DNA from: Cruorifilaria tuberocauda
Lineage: Eukaryota; Nematoda; Chromadorea; Rhabditida; Onchocercidae
Assembly: GCA_013365365.1 (NCBI GenBank)
Contig: JABVXU010000067.1
Coordinates: forward strand, 62,001 to 126,000
DNA length: 64,000 nt
Reading direction: 5' to 3'
Shown: in pieces, positions 50,660 through 63,409 of the stretch
Numbering within the stretch: the stretch's first letter is position 1
How the letters are laid out: each line of letters opens with the position of its first letter
Program-made: the position numbers and the translations under genes
The notes under the pieces: generated by a model
Database searches by the model: none
The model's input: only the letters and a program-made list of their open reading frames with translations
Told to the model about the DNA's origin: nothing

Positions 50660-53600
50660 TCCCTGCAAAGTGCAAAAATTTATAAAAAATGCAATACATG
50701 ACAAAAAGAAAAGAAAAAAGAAGAGGTTGTCTCAAACAAACCTAGTACAAGCAAATCAGTTTTTCATTACTGAACAAAACGCTGTACAAAATGACTTAAT
50801 CATTTGTTGCAATTTCGAGAGAGCGAGGCATACAGATGGCTAGATCAAAATTTTGAAAAAAAATAACAACGTTAAGACCTCTGCAACAGGCCTTCTAAAA
50901 ATATCCTACTCTATATCATCTATGATTATGGGTGAGTTTTTACTAAGAACGCCGTAATTAAAGTCATTAATTAACTCGTTATTTGGGTCGACTTTAGGAA
51001 TTTTTTTTCAATCACAGTAAATGCAGCTAAACCAACATCTTACCACTGAACATACTATTAGGAAATACGGTTACTATAGAAACTACTACACAACAAATAC
51101 TACAATGCTTTCAAGCATTTTGAAAAGTTCAGACATACGCCTATGACAAGGATTTTCATTCAATTGTAAAGCTTACTAAATCATTACTATAATTTCCTAC
51201 ATAACATTTATCAATAATAGAATCCGAAAATTTGGGTATAGGAGATCTGAGATTTTCTATGGATGATGCTCTTGTTTTTGCATTTTCTTTATAACTTCGA
51301 TATGACGTTTTACAGAAATCAAACCATGTGAAGTAAGTAGTTTTGCTATTTTTCAATAGCCAAAAGAACGATGAAACTATTACGAAGAATAGTTTTTAGA
51401 AAAAAATTATGTATTAAGTCAGCCCAGTATTCACCAAATGTTCATTTTTTGAAAAATTCATTTAAACCTACTCAAATTGCATTTCGGAATAAAATTAGGA
51501 ATTCAAAACCAAAATTAAAATTTGAACTCTCTCCCAAAGTATTCATTTCTAAAACTTTTTCTTTAACTAATGAGTGCTATTACTTTTACAAGTATCCATT
51601 GATATTTTGATCTCATATATGTATAGGAAATTTATCTTCAATTGAATAACATAAAAGTAGTACGGCGAAAACTGGAAGCAATATAGTGAATGTCGTACAA
51701 AATCACGTAATTCATGAACTTATTCTAATGAAATAGGTCTCATTTTCTAACAACAACTGAAGTTTTCATTCCGTAATCCTAAAAATTGAAGAATTAATGC
51801 TGAACAAACAATGAATTAATGGTTTATTACGAGTAAGATTAGTAAGATGTACAATTTTTCAGATGATTCTCAAAAATAAAATTTTAACTTACTGTTAAAG
51901 ATGATAAAAACTGATGATAAGCACTAATTTAAAACCTAACCAATTATCGGTGATTTGGATCATTTGATTACATTGGTCTTTATCGCACTTGAGGAAATAC
52001 AGATCGTGAAGAAATTGATGATTCCATGAAACTGATCATTTTTTTTCTGAATCAAAATAATATTTTCTTAAATATTCCAGCAATCTGAATGGACAGGATG
52101 GCAACGATTCAGCAAATAATTAATAGTGCCACTGATGCACTTATAGAACAGACCGTTCAAACACGCCACTATCAAAAAATGAGAAAATTAAAATTCAGCT
52201 GGTGAAATTTTTGAATAAATATGATATATAAGAACAGATATATCGTCTTTAGAAATCATTTTGGTGTTCGCAGTTCCTGAGCGATGTGTTATTCGAATAA
52301 CTTAAACTAGTCCACTACTTGTTGGTATGTCATGGACATTTCTTCTTAGGACTGATATGAAACCTCCCTCCAATCAATCCTTATAATTTCAAACATTTCT
52401 AAATTTGTTCAAGAAAATAAATAGTACAAATGGGGAATTGCTTATTCAAAAGAGTAGTTAAAAAATAATCCTCTTTAACGACATGAGAATGGGAAGTTTA
52501 CAGGCTCTGAAAATTAGAAAAAACAATTGAGGAATTCATCTGAAAGAGCATAATTCTGGGTCTTTAAAAAAGAATAATTTAATCAGATCTCTCATCTTCG
52601 GATTATCATTAAGTAAATATTCTTCGACCACTTCTTATCTTTGTATTTGATCAAGAATTTGTATGGGAGAACGTTGATCCACAATGTCTTGATCTCTCCC
52701 TTCTCGATGCAATAATCCAACATCCTTGATAATCTTACCATGCGTTACTGTTCCCTAGTTCAGTAATAAGGAAAATGTCGTTAATAAGGACTAGAAATTA
52801 AAAGATTTGAAATAATATGAGTGAACGGTTGACAAAATGGGAGAAATACAGTAATTTAATGTAGCGTAGATTAGCGTAATATATTGCAATCAGGGATCGA
52901 GAAATTCCACGAATAGTATATAAAAAATTATAGAAGCATAAAGAACGAGTAAAAGCTGAGTTAGTCACAGAAATATCAAATGAGGATGGGAAATGAACGA
53001 AAGATGTCAATAATATATGAGAAATGAGTACTTGAAGAGATGAGTCTTGCAACGATTATCCGCATCCTGTATTAAGGTGTTTTTCAAATGTAATTTTATG
53101 TATTATTTTCATCACCTTAAAGAGGATTGTCGTACGTTTGATTTGGGTGGCACTATTAGTAATCTCAGCCATTAGTAAGGTGGACGAAGAGAAAGCATAT
53201 TTTGATACTATTTGGACGAATTTTTTGGGAATTATAATTCGGAGGTCATTTTTACGTGAAGTAAGGTGTGAATGAAGTATCGTATGTTATAGATATTGCC
53301 TGCAACGATTCTCTTTCCTCACAATTTTGTATTAACACAGAACAAATTTGCAACCCAGACAGATACTTGAGATCAATATTTAAAACCAAGTATAAGAGAC
53401 ATAAAATTAGTAGAATGTTTATTGTCAGCTTTTTCACATGTAAATATGCTAGGATGGAGTATTATAATTTATTATTTTGAGTTAGTAAATTAAAGCGTAG
53501 CCATAAAATTATTGAATACTTTTGTATGAAAAAAATATAGCACGAAACTAAGTTTTAAAATTATAATTTTCTTGTAATTTCATGAATTTCAGACTGCTAT

Positions 53601-53760
53601 TTTTGGTAATGCACTATTCTCTGATTGAATCTGTTATCTCTGCTAAAACAAATATATTTCCAGAATCACCATACTCCTTACGATTGCTGGAACTGTGGAG
53701 TAATTCTTCCTGCTACATCCTCGTTTTTATAATCAAAAAATCCTCCAATTTGTGTTCCAG
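50660..53760. other. Intergenic region between divergent genes
   Basis: About 3.1 kb between the 5' ends of the three-helix protein (-) and the ANKLE2 orthologue (+), so both promoters should lie here. ORFs at 51156-51356 (-) and 51371-51610 (+) look mildly coding-like but overlap no usable splice pattern. No RNA gene or repeat family was recognised. Confidence 0.45.
53751..53760 (+). promoter_or_regulatory. Probable spliced-leader acceptor of the ANKLE2 orthologue
   Basis: TGTGTTCCAG ends at 53760, 21 bases before the ATG at 53782. In the reading frame of that ATG a TGA lies 15 bases upstream, so no coding exon can join here. This supports trans-splicing or a noncoding first exon. Confidence 0.55.
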
Positions 53761-53765
53761 ATAGT

Positions 53766-53780
53766 ATGAAACTTATATAA
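53766..53780 (+). promoter_or_regulatory. Minimal upstream ORF in the ANKLE2 5' UTR
   Basis: ATG at 53766 opens a four-codon ORF (MKLI) that stops at 53778-53780, leaving a single base before the main ATG at 53782. It would be retained in an mRNA spliced at 53760 and could influence initiation by reinitiation or leaky scanning. Confidence 0.5.
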
Positions 53781-53781
53781 A

Positions 53782-56700
53782 ATGGAGAAAACAAAGCCGG
53801 CAGAATATTACGCCGTACATATTCCATTACCTCGTGACGGGTTATCTAGTGAGGGTGCAGTATTCGGAACGCTGAGAGAAGCATCCAATTTTGCGAATAC
53901 TCCGGAAAATAAAGCAAAGGGTTAGACGTTCAAAATGTCCCGCAGAATATTAAAATTCAGATCTACAAAAAGCATAGCATCCATATATTAACTATTTGTA
54001 TATTCTTCAGGTGCTCGTTTCAAGCGCTTTCAAAATGAGGAGAATGCAAGAAATTACGCCGAAAATGGCGACATATTTTGCAGAAGCCCAGAAATACCGG
54101 TTAAAAGTCAGCCTGTAGGGGAGCCAGGTTCATCATTTCCGTCCGTCTCCCGAATTATGCTCAATCGTCTGAAGAAGTCAATCGAATTAATGGTGAGTAG
54201 TTATATGTTGTGTGAATCGAGGAAGAAAAGGAGATTCATCGTCAACATTTTCTCTTGTAGATTTTGTTTTATCTCATCATATTTTTTTCTGTTTTCTATT
54301 TTTGATAGAGACTACGATTTAGGACGATGGATCATTCTTGAACATGGTTTTCCAGAATCCACGTTATCTGATCAATATCGGAAGTGACACGCCAACAATC
54401 GTAGTTGAAGGTTTTCGTTATAATGCTATACATCTGGCTGCTAAAGTTGGCAATCTAAACGTGGCTAGATACGTTTTGCATCTTATCTGCGATAGTGAAG
54501 CATTACTTGCTTTCTATGGTTTGTGGTTTGGATTTCCCTTTTTTAAAAATTCCTTGGTAAATTTCTTTAAATTCGTTATTCCTTTCGAAAGTTATTGTCA
54601 AAGAACTGAGAATTTCGTGGGGCCAGATGCTTATCTTAAGGATCATTAAAAAAAATATGTCTTTTTCGGCTTCGTAAAAAGTGAAAATTATTTATTTAAG
54701 GGACGTCAGAAGATGATGTAAGGATGCGCTCACGTATACTTTTGGATTGTTACCTTAATATGCCGGACAAAGGTGCACACGATACACCGTTACATTTTGC
54801 ATCCAAATTTGGACACTATCATCTTGTTGAACTATTTCTAAGTTACAATCTGTGTCAGAAAAATCCAATAAACAAGTAAGCGGATATAAATTGTAAGCTA
54901 TTTTTTCTTTTAGATTATATGAAAAGCATCAAGTTCAATATTCCTAAATCTGTATTTGTTTGAATTTCCTTCGTCATCATTACCAGAGGAAAAAAAACTT
55001 TAGATGATAACCCACAAAGGTTTGAATATGCGAGGATTTGGAGTCATTTTCGAAGTGTTATGAATGAATCAATTCTTGCCGATATTTAAATTCGCTTAAA
55101 AAATTTAGGATGGGTTTAACTCCTGCCCAAATTTGTTGCACAAGATATAGTGGGCATGATAAGGAAGTCGTTGTTGGTGCAATTTTGCCCCTTTTCGTTT
55201 CTTTCTTCGTTGCACTTTATCGTCCAACGGATAATTATTATTCAGTAACTATCCAGCTTCTCGGTATAGTTTTCAAAGTTTTGTTAGTTTCTTCAGCTAA
55301 TTCAAAGCATCATTCCTATTGCATTGGAATAACTTTTCTTTAGTAATGAAGATAATATGTATATTTTTGTTACTCACAATTAATAAATTTACACTGCTCA
55401 TTCATTTTGAACTATGATTATGCACATCGGAGATTTGATTTACAGATGAAGTACCGCCTAATACACTTCCAAACAATGCACCGGAATCATCGACATGCAT
55501 ATCAGCTTTGGAAACATGCGAACTTGCAGCTTACGCTGGTAATTCTTGTTAAAAACTGAATATATTTTTTCGTTTCAGTAGTTTCATTGTTAATACAAAA
55601 TAAACAAATAAAAAAAGTCAGCCTTCATCTCCATCAGAGGATAACAAAGAGGTCGTGAAATGCTACGAAAATCTAATTAGATTTAGAGACCGAAGAAGCA
55701 AAACGTAAGTAATAAATAGTTGCTATCTTTGGATTTATTACTAAAAATTTATATGTCAGTCATCCTTACACATTTAGTGTCCATTATGTAACCATAGCAA
55801 ATTATTTAAGGACCGTTCTCTGATAGAGATGTGGCACAGAAGTTTTGTGAAGCATGGAAAACAGGGGAAAGAGAGTGTCGTCGATCATATCCTCGAAAGG
55901 GGCCAGAACGTGTTGGACGACATCTTGCTAATGAATACCAGATAATTTGGATGGAACGTTGGAATTTTTGTAATAAACTGCTTGATTTTCAGTCTTGTGC
56001 TGGTTTGTTGTCTCTTCAAATTGAATTTTAAATTAATTCTTTAAAAAAAGAGATGATTTGCAGCATTATATAAAACAGAAATTCTTTCTGGACCAATTTT
56101 TGCGGATTGAGCAAAAAGCGTGACTCCTCTTCCGAAATTTTGATTTATACTGTTCATTATTGCAGGACTTGAGGAATTAAATCGCTTTCTTGTCAATATC
56201 AGATTGAATCCATCACCTTGTTCAGTCTTCGTTGTCCATTCTGATCGCGATAACGACTCTACGGTTTTTTTGGATGCCTCTGATGTCTTGTTTGTGGACC
56301 AAGGAAGAGAACGCAGCACATTTGAAAACGATGATTTACACGGCGCATCACTTGGTGAATTAGCAGACAAGCAAGTTTTTCAATTTGAAACAGTTTTCAT
56401 TTTTTGATTCACACTTTCAAATCCTCACATGCAATTGTCTCTAATACTTTTCTCTGCAGAATAACGTAATCTGGCACAGTCAGTTGCTTCATTTCTCAGA
56501 ATTCTATTTTGTTTCGAAATTGATACAAATTACATAAATTTCTGCTAGATCAAAGTTTCACATAATACTTACAGTGGGTCAGTCTTGGATGCGAGCAATG
56601 ACCACTTATATTGGTAGAGTAATTTTTACTGTGTTTCTGTCTGTGTGTTTTAACCCTTTTTGTTTCATTTAAGTGTAATTCAAATTCTTTAGTCAAATAT

Positions 56701-58069
56701 GGATTTGATGTCATTGATTGTTTTAAAAAATTTATGGCTTGTTCTCAAAAATAGATGTAGTTGCTTCCGATTTTTTTTCTTTTTTTTCTTACGATTGTAA
56801 ATTACGCTTTATCAGTCCCTGCCTATCTTATCCATACATTAATTGAATGGATTCCTGATCCAGAATTGCTTTTGTAGTTAGTGCTTAATTCATCTGAAAA
56901 CTTTTCCGTAAAATGTGGAATTTTTGTTTATTCCTTCAATATTTTCTGTTCGTAGGAGCTATTTCCCGAAACTAATCCATAGTATTTGCTTCTTTCCTGT
57001 TCTTTTAGTTTTAATGTTTTGCAAGTCTTTTTGCTTTTATGTGTTGGAAGGGTCAGCACTGAAACATTTTAATAGAACTTAATCCAATTTTAGGTTGGAA
57101 AATCTTCATTTGGATTCATCATCATCATCTGATGTAATTTTGGGTTCAGGAGACTATGCATGTAGCGATGATGTTGTCTTCGTTAATAATCTTGTGGCTT
57201 CCGAATCAATGCTGTCTTTAGATGCAAGTGCTGTCACTTCATCTGCTCAACATAAACAAACTGACAATAGTGACAGTCGAAGTGACTCTCCTGGTTTTGA
57301 TTATTATACACCACCGTCATCGCCAGAGCCGGTCTATATTTTTGAAGGGATTCCATCGAAGGATGATGAGGAACTGACAGCTGCACTTTCTTTGGTAAGC
57401 TTTCTGCGTAATAAGTATGTAAAAATACATTATGAATGATAAAGGGTATAGGAGAAATTTGATTTTCTTAAAACCAATTTTATTCATTTCAGTATATATT
57501 TTGTGCAAATATTTGTTGTCACTCATATATTCTTTACACGACACACTAAATTGACATCATTATACCTGGTGAAGATGTACTGTGTTAGGAATCGTAGTCC
57601 ACAAGCGGTAGATTAATAACTTATCGATTAAAATATTTGTGGGAGTCGTCTGACTATCGATGCAACTATCTGCAGGACACACTATGCAGTATAAAATAAT
57701 GCTGATATCGGTCTTCCCATTTGATCAATTTAGACTGCTATACCTTAGTTTTCTGATTCGTAAACAAGTGATACAGCATCTTGTAGTTTCACTTTCTTTT
57801 TCCAAAATCTATGTTCATCCTACTTCAAGTTATTTATTTAGTCATCTTTATTGTCGGTGAGCGATGGAATTTTTTTCTCATTTTAATCCAGTTATCTTCA
57901 GTTCATTTCATCGTTTGCAAAATTGCTTTTAATTAAGGTCAATCCACAACTGATTCAGCGATATGGTGCTCTTGCCGAATATGTGCGACATGTAAACAGT
58001 GTGCCAGAAACGGAGCGTTACAATTGGCCATTCACCGATTCACCACGTGCCAAAAAACGCAGATCATAA
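53782..58069 (+). CDS. ankle2: ANKLE2/LEM-4 orthologue
   Basis: Nuclear-envelope/ER protein that at mitotic exit restrains VRK1 and directs PP2A to BAF so the envelope can reform. Exons: 53782-53920, 54011-54192, 54323-54518, 54701-54875, 55109-55176, 55446-55538, 55622-55704, 55827-56002, 56166 to about 56374, 57094-57394, 57938-58069; about 585 residues. N-terminal YYAVHIP and GARFKRFQNEENARNYAENG form the viroplasmin-like module of this family. NPRYLINIGSDTPTIVVEG and two ankyrin repeats (IHLAAKVGNLNVARYVL, TPLHFASKFGHYHLVELFL) follow, then the conserved KGPERVGRHLANEYQ block and a C-terminal WPFTDSPRAKKRRS resembling a nuclear signal. No LEM domain or membrane segment precedes the start. 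Phase conflicts remain at exons 6-7 and 9-10. Confidence 0.9.
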
Positions 58070-58858
58070 ATTGAAGCGATATTTTAAACGGGTTGCATTC
58101 GTTAGGAAGATTTTTTCCGTATTTACTCACCCACTAAGTTCTTTTTGAACAATATTTCGCAGTTCTGTCGTCATATATCAAATATATGTGAATGAATAGA
58201 GAGCTTGATCTCCGTATTGATATAATGTTGTTTAAAGTATGTGGCGTCACTTCAAGACTATCTGAAATGAATAATTCGTAGTCTTATTTCAATTTTTTAC
58301 GTTATTTGAATATGGCTTGTACCTTTGTACTGTACATAATTAATTTGGAAGGAGAATTGAAGTGTTTGGAAATGAATAATTTTAATAAAATCATTCATTA
58401 ATGGATAAAAAAACCGATGTAAATTAACTGTGGTCAGGCTCAATATGACTAGAATTGGCTTCGTCACACAATCTTTAAACATTGGCAAAGGATAAATAAA
58501 TAATTAGTTTTGTTTTTACTTTGTTCTGGAGTATTTGACACTTTATGTGGCACATCCTATACCATGGTTTGAAATAATTCGGGTCATGTTTTCGTCGTAA
58601 TAAAAAGGGTCTTTGTCTAGCTGTTTTTTCGGAATTGATAATTGTAATTTAAAAAAGAATTATACTATTAATTGAAAAGTGTTTTGATCTTATATTTCTT
58701 ATAAGTGCTTCGAAATTGGGATGACTCGATTCGGTATTTAACTTAACATGTGCTTTTTATATTCCCTAACGGAGTTGTATTTCTGTAATATATCATGTAA
58801 AATTCTACATCATATCCGTCCATATGAAAAGCGTCATATATTTAATTCAACATTTAAT
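58070..58858. other. 3' flank of the ANKLE2 orthologue
   Basis: Convergent 3' regions of the ANKLE2 orthologue (+) and the small minus-strand gene ending at 58859. No further gene is seen; the ORFs here are short and without context. Confidence 0.5.
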
Positions 58859-59394
58859 CTATTTTGGCTCATCCGTGTCTTCATCAGGCGGAATAAATGT
58901 TTTTATAACTTTAAGATCCGCAGATTTCAAACGTTCTGAAAATGACCAGAAATGCTGCATATACCGGGGAACAAAGATGTTTCGATATATATCGATTGGA
59001 TAAGTAAGGCAGAGGAGGACTGCATGAACTATAAGACTGGGTGGATTGTTTCCATTGGTGTGGTGCCTCAACCATCTCATTACCGAACTGGTCTTAGTGT
59101 GTGACGAACGTAATTTATATTGCCACCACAGAGTGCTAGGAAATATCGTACATTGCAGTAGTGAAAATTCTTCAAAAACATTCTAATTGTACTCTACGTT
59201 TGAAATTATGATCACGGAGGACGAAAGACTAAGAGATATGACGTGAATTCGTCTAAAATTTATAGATAGGTAGGATGAAAGCATGTTGAGAATGAAAAGA
59301 AGTGAAGAAATATGACTTCCATTCACTGTAAAAAATTTCCCATCGATTACTTGCTTGTATGGTTTTCTTTCGCTCCCAATGAGATCCTTCTCAG
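58859..59394 (-). CDS. Small single-helix protein, C-terminal two exons
   Basis: Exons 59394-59351 and 59135-58859 (TAG) join at a GTAATC donor and a TTTCCTAG acceptor with phase 2 agreement, giving at least 106 residues. The sequence is basic and Trp-rich at first (TLWWQYKLRSSHTK, MRWLRHH). One hydrophobic segment follows (LIVHAVLLCLTYPIDIY), then FVPRYMQHFWSFSERLKSA and an acidic end, PPDEDTDEPK. Codon content looks genuine compared with nearby ORFs. Size and layout recall small inner-mitochondrial-membrane subunits, but I do not recognise a family. The start is not found: either an upstream exon exists, or translation begins at the Met of MRWLRHH (ATG at 59080). Confidence 0.5.
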
Positions 59395-61520
59395 CTGTGA
59401 AATTGCTATTTATGATTTCCGCAGAATAAAGTAATCTTCCTGTTCATGTATAAGCTGAATAATTTCACGGATAAATTGAAAGTTTTTGAAAATTTAAAAG
59501 CACTCCAGAGACTGATGAAATTGATGCGACTTTTAAGCAATAACATCTTGTATGTTGAAAACATCATTTCTTCCGTTTCACCGTTCTCTTTACATGCTCA
59601 AAGAAGAATGTAAGCGGCAAAGTATCTAATATTACTGCAGTTTATTTACTTTGCTTACCGTCACACTTTTTAGGATTAGAATTTATTTCAGGGTAAAAAG
59701 AAAGCAAAATTGCTTCATATCATTCCTGGGAAGGAAAGAGTCTTAAAGAGTTTTAGAAGAAATGACCAAATACTATTTGATTAAATTACAAAGATAACTT
59801 CGCTGAATGGAAATATTTAAAGATTTACTTTTTCATCTGTCAAACTTTAAGCATCTACTTTAGTTATTGAAAAATGTTGAAGTAAAATCTTAATTGTTAC
59901 TATTACATCAGATGCTGATGCCAATAAAAATATTGTTTGAGCTTTTCACAGCAATAATCAAAAGTAAGAAATTAAGTGCATGCTTGTAGCTAAAATCGAT
60001 ACAAATGATAAATTTTTGGAGTGAAATTATGGGTTTGTCATAGAAGGAAAATGAGAACAAAGCTAGCAACAGATTTTCAATAATATTTTATTTTTCAAAT
60101 GGACAACCATTCTAGCCCTCTTTTCAACCCACTGATTGCATATTGATTTATCCATCTCTTCATTTAGGCTTTCATTTGGTCTTCAGCAAAAAGAGGAAGA
60201 AAGGAGGCTTTGATATATATAAAACTAAACCTAATAAGGCTGGAATTTTCCCTTTTTCCTCTTCTTTCTCATCGTATAGCTCATATTTCTTTCAAATTAA
60301 AGATTTCCTCATTATTCAAATATATCTTTTGCTTAAGTTTTATCCTCTTGTACCATACTCTGCTGATAAAAATTTTCAAGGAATGTGTAATAATATGCTA
60401 TGCATACCAACCAACAGCTTTTCTTTCACTTCTTTCCTGAATCTTCTATATTCTTCAATGATATCCTGGTTATTCGCTTCAACATTTCTTCATTTCCTTT
60501 CTGATATTATCCTTGAAGATTTTATTGACAATTAACGAGTAGGTTAGTTAAAATAAATAATTATATATCAAGAATGGAGGACAGGTTGCTGTTAGATTTA
60601 ATCATATGTGTAAAATTTTTTATTTTGCTTTTTTTAACTGGAAATTTGTTTTTTTTAATTCAAGAATTAATTATATTCAGTTTAATTGAAGAAAGCTGAT
60701 ATCTGCTTTAATTTCAAGTATTGAAGTGGTATTTAAGATTAAAATGGTTGATCAACTAATGAAATAATTTTAATTATTTTGTTCGGAATTAACTTATTAA
60801 TTTAAACATTTGAAGAGTGATTTTTTATTATTCATTTGAAATCCTCAATTTTTTTTGAAAGATAAAAAGAAGGAAGTAAAAGATAATTGTCCCTTTGAGC
60901 ATGAAGGTAGCGACAAGTTTACATTCATTGTTAAGTTAAATTAGCTGGGAGGAAGCTACAAATTAAACCAAATTCCTCTTAGCTGTTTTGCATCCTAAAT
61001 CCTTCCTTTAAATTGATTCCCTCTAATTAATGCTCTCTCCACCTGTTGATATTTAAATGAAGTATCTATAAATTATAATAGAGTTCATTCAAATATCATC
61101 AAAGTATTAATAGTAATGTTAAATCAGTTAATAATGCAGTTCTGCCTCATTGGGGACTGTCATTCGGATTCTGGTTTAATACTACTTCTGTGAACGGTGG
61201 GATAAGTTGGTAATTGCATAATATGTTTGGTGGAATTTCATTTAATCATATTTTCGAAGAGGAATTTGAATCTAACGCTTTTTGCAAAGATCAAAATACT
61301 GGACCAATATTATATCTTGCATTTAATTGTAATTCAATTCACGTATCAGATATTGAGGATGTTTTTTAAATATTTTAAAACATTCTCTCTCCAATATTTG
61401 TAAACTTTTAAATAATAAAGAAATAATTTGAAATACATTTCCTCCTTTCTTTCCCTATTGTGCATTCATTTTCCAATCGATTGCTAATTGATTTCAAGAA
61501 GCTAATGCTTTCTGTGATAT

Positions 61521-61555
61521 AAAAAAAGCCATCTCAAGCAGATGGTTTTTTTTTT
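61521..61555 (+). other. Hairpin flanked by A-tract and T-tract (terminator-like)
   Basis: Seven A residues, then GCCATCT, a five-base loop, AGATGG and a run of ten or more T residues. The inverted repeat extends into the A and T tracts. The shape matches a bacterial rho-independent terminator or a Pol III stop, but no gene is recognised next to it. Confidence 0.5.
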
Positions 61556-62140
61556 TGCTTTTTTATTTGAAAAGAAAAGTCAAATAAATGCTAATTATTT
61601 CAACGTCACTTTGCTCCTTCAAGGATAATGGAGTGGGATATAAATAAGGACAAGAAAAAATTATCTAATTAAAAAAATTTATTTCTTAAGTTCTCTGATG
61701 ACACATATATTTCTTCATTTAAGATTTGATTTCCGTTTTCTGTTCAACGTCATAAAATTTCAAGAGAAAAAATTAGCGAAAATGGATCTTTCAGTAAAGT
61801 ATAGTACTTGAAAAAGGAATCGAAAAACAGTTTAAACCAAGCAGATGAATAATTTGGGTTACTCTAGCTTTAACGTGAAAGTAGTTATGCCATTACTAAA
61901 TAGTAATTAATAAATGCGGTACAAATCAAAAAATAACAAGCTCAATAATACTATGTCAATATTCCCGGTAGCATATGTTAATTTACTGGCTGCCATTTCC
62001 ATGAAATATATTTCTTACCATTAAGTTATTTTGCAATATTTTTTTATATAGCTAATTGCGTCCTTTGATTTGAAATCAGATCAAAAAGAAAGAAATTTCA
62101 CTTCTGCTACGTAGTGAAAGAAGCGCAATAAACCATGTCA

Positions 62141-62160
62141 TAATATATATATATATATAT
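62141..62160. repeat. AT dinucleotide microsatellite
   Basis: Nine perfect AT units after TA, in noncoding DNA. A likely length-variable marker. Confidence 0.9.
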
Positions 62161-63409
62161 TGTTTTCTCACTTCCTTTAAGCATGTTAATCGGTGGGAGG
62201 GATAAAAAGAATAAATTGTTAAACGATTAGCTTCGTGAGTTCTTATGGAAACAATAATGCTCCGTTTTATTCAAGTGCTATTGCTGCAGTAATAGAAACC
62301 GTTATGCGCTGAATATCCTGAAAGTTTCGGATTAGCTTACTAATGCCTTGTTTTACTGATTTCAATTTCATTTCTTTCTGTTGCCATTTTCCTTTATTAG
62401 ATCTATTGAATTTAAACCAAAAATATTGTGAGCATTTAGCCCTCAGTTATTAGAATTTAGGTTGATGTTGAAGATCTAATCACACTGATATCTGCCGTGT
62501 GTTATTAAATTGGATTTTGTTGCACGACCTTTTTTATCTTCAAATTATCACAGTTTATGTTTAATGAGACTATAGGCTAATGTTAACTTGTTCGCATCGA
62601 GAAATTTTTTGATAAAATATCACGAGTAGCGGTAAATATTGAGCTTAATTTTGTATAGAAGTGCAGTCGGATGCACAAATAAAAAAATGAGAAAGAAAAT
62701 TTCAAATTTAAAAGAAATAATTAAAGTGCCATACAAAAATAATGCATAGTAAGTCAAGTAGATCGTCAATCGAATCTAAAAAAATTCTGTCAAGATAACT
62801 AACTATTTGGAAATATAATTCTTCACGATGTACTTGGGACTTGATTTTTGAAAGAAAAATATATTTCGGAATATCGCAAAATTATGGGACTGAATTAGTA
62901 TATGTTTTTGAATTCAAATTTATCATTGTTTTGGGTTTCTTTTGACATGTCAGGATTTTTCTTAAAAATTGCAATGATTAATTTACAAGTATTAGAATCA
63001 TGATTGTAAAAAGAACTTTTGAGGATAGTGACGGATAAATGGAATAAGCCAAGTTAAAAGACATTTCCTTAATACAGGGCTATATCTATAATTTGTTCAG
63101 AGAAATATATGGACCAGAAATTATTCTAAAAATTAGTAAGATTTATTAGACATATCGTAGCTTCAAAGTAGAAAAACACACAGGCAATTATGAATGACTA
63201 GCTGTTTGATATGACCCATTTGGGATTTTCTTTGGACAGAAATTACATATTTTTCTTATTCTTTGTCTTTCTGCTGCTTTCAATGCGATAATCATTGATG
63301 GAATTCGCCACTGTAAAAAAAGCTAGAGGTTTTTTACTTTATCTTCGCTATTATCCAAATCGTTTAATGCCTTTTCTCCCGATATTCAGACAATTTTTTT
63401 ACATTTTAG

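Larger units (their letters stand above)
59395..63409. other. Intergenic region
   Basis: About 4 kb of AT-rich DNA. It holds a terminator-like hairpin at 61521-61555 and an AT dinucleotide repeat at 62141-62160. The 130-codon plus ORF at 60143-60535 is Ser/Phe/Tyr-rich, without a domain or splice context, and overlaps another ORF, so it was not accepted. Confidence 0.5.

Noticed and set aside
60143..60535. 130-codon plus-strand ORF
   Set aside because: Low-complexity Ser/Phe/Tyr content, overlapped by another ORF in a second frame, no splice or domain evidence.
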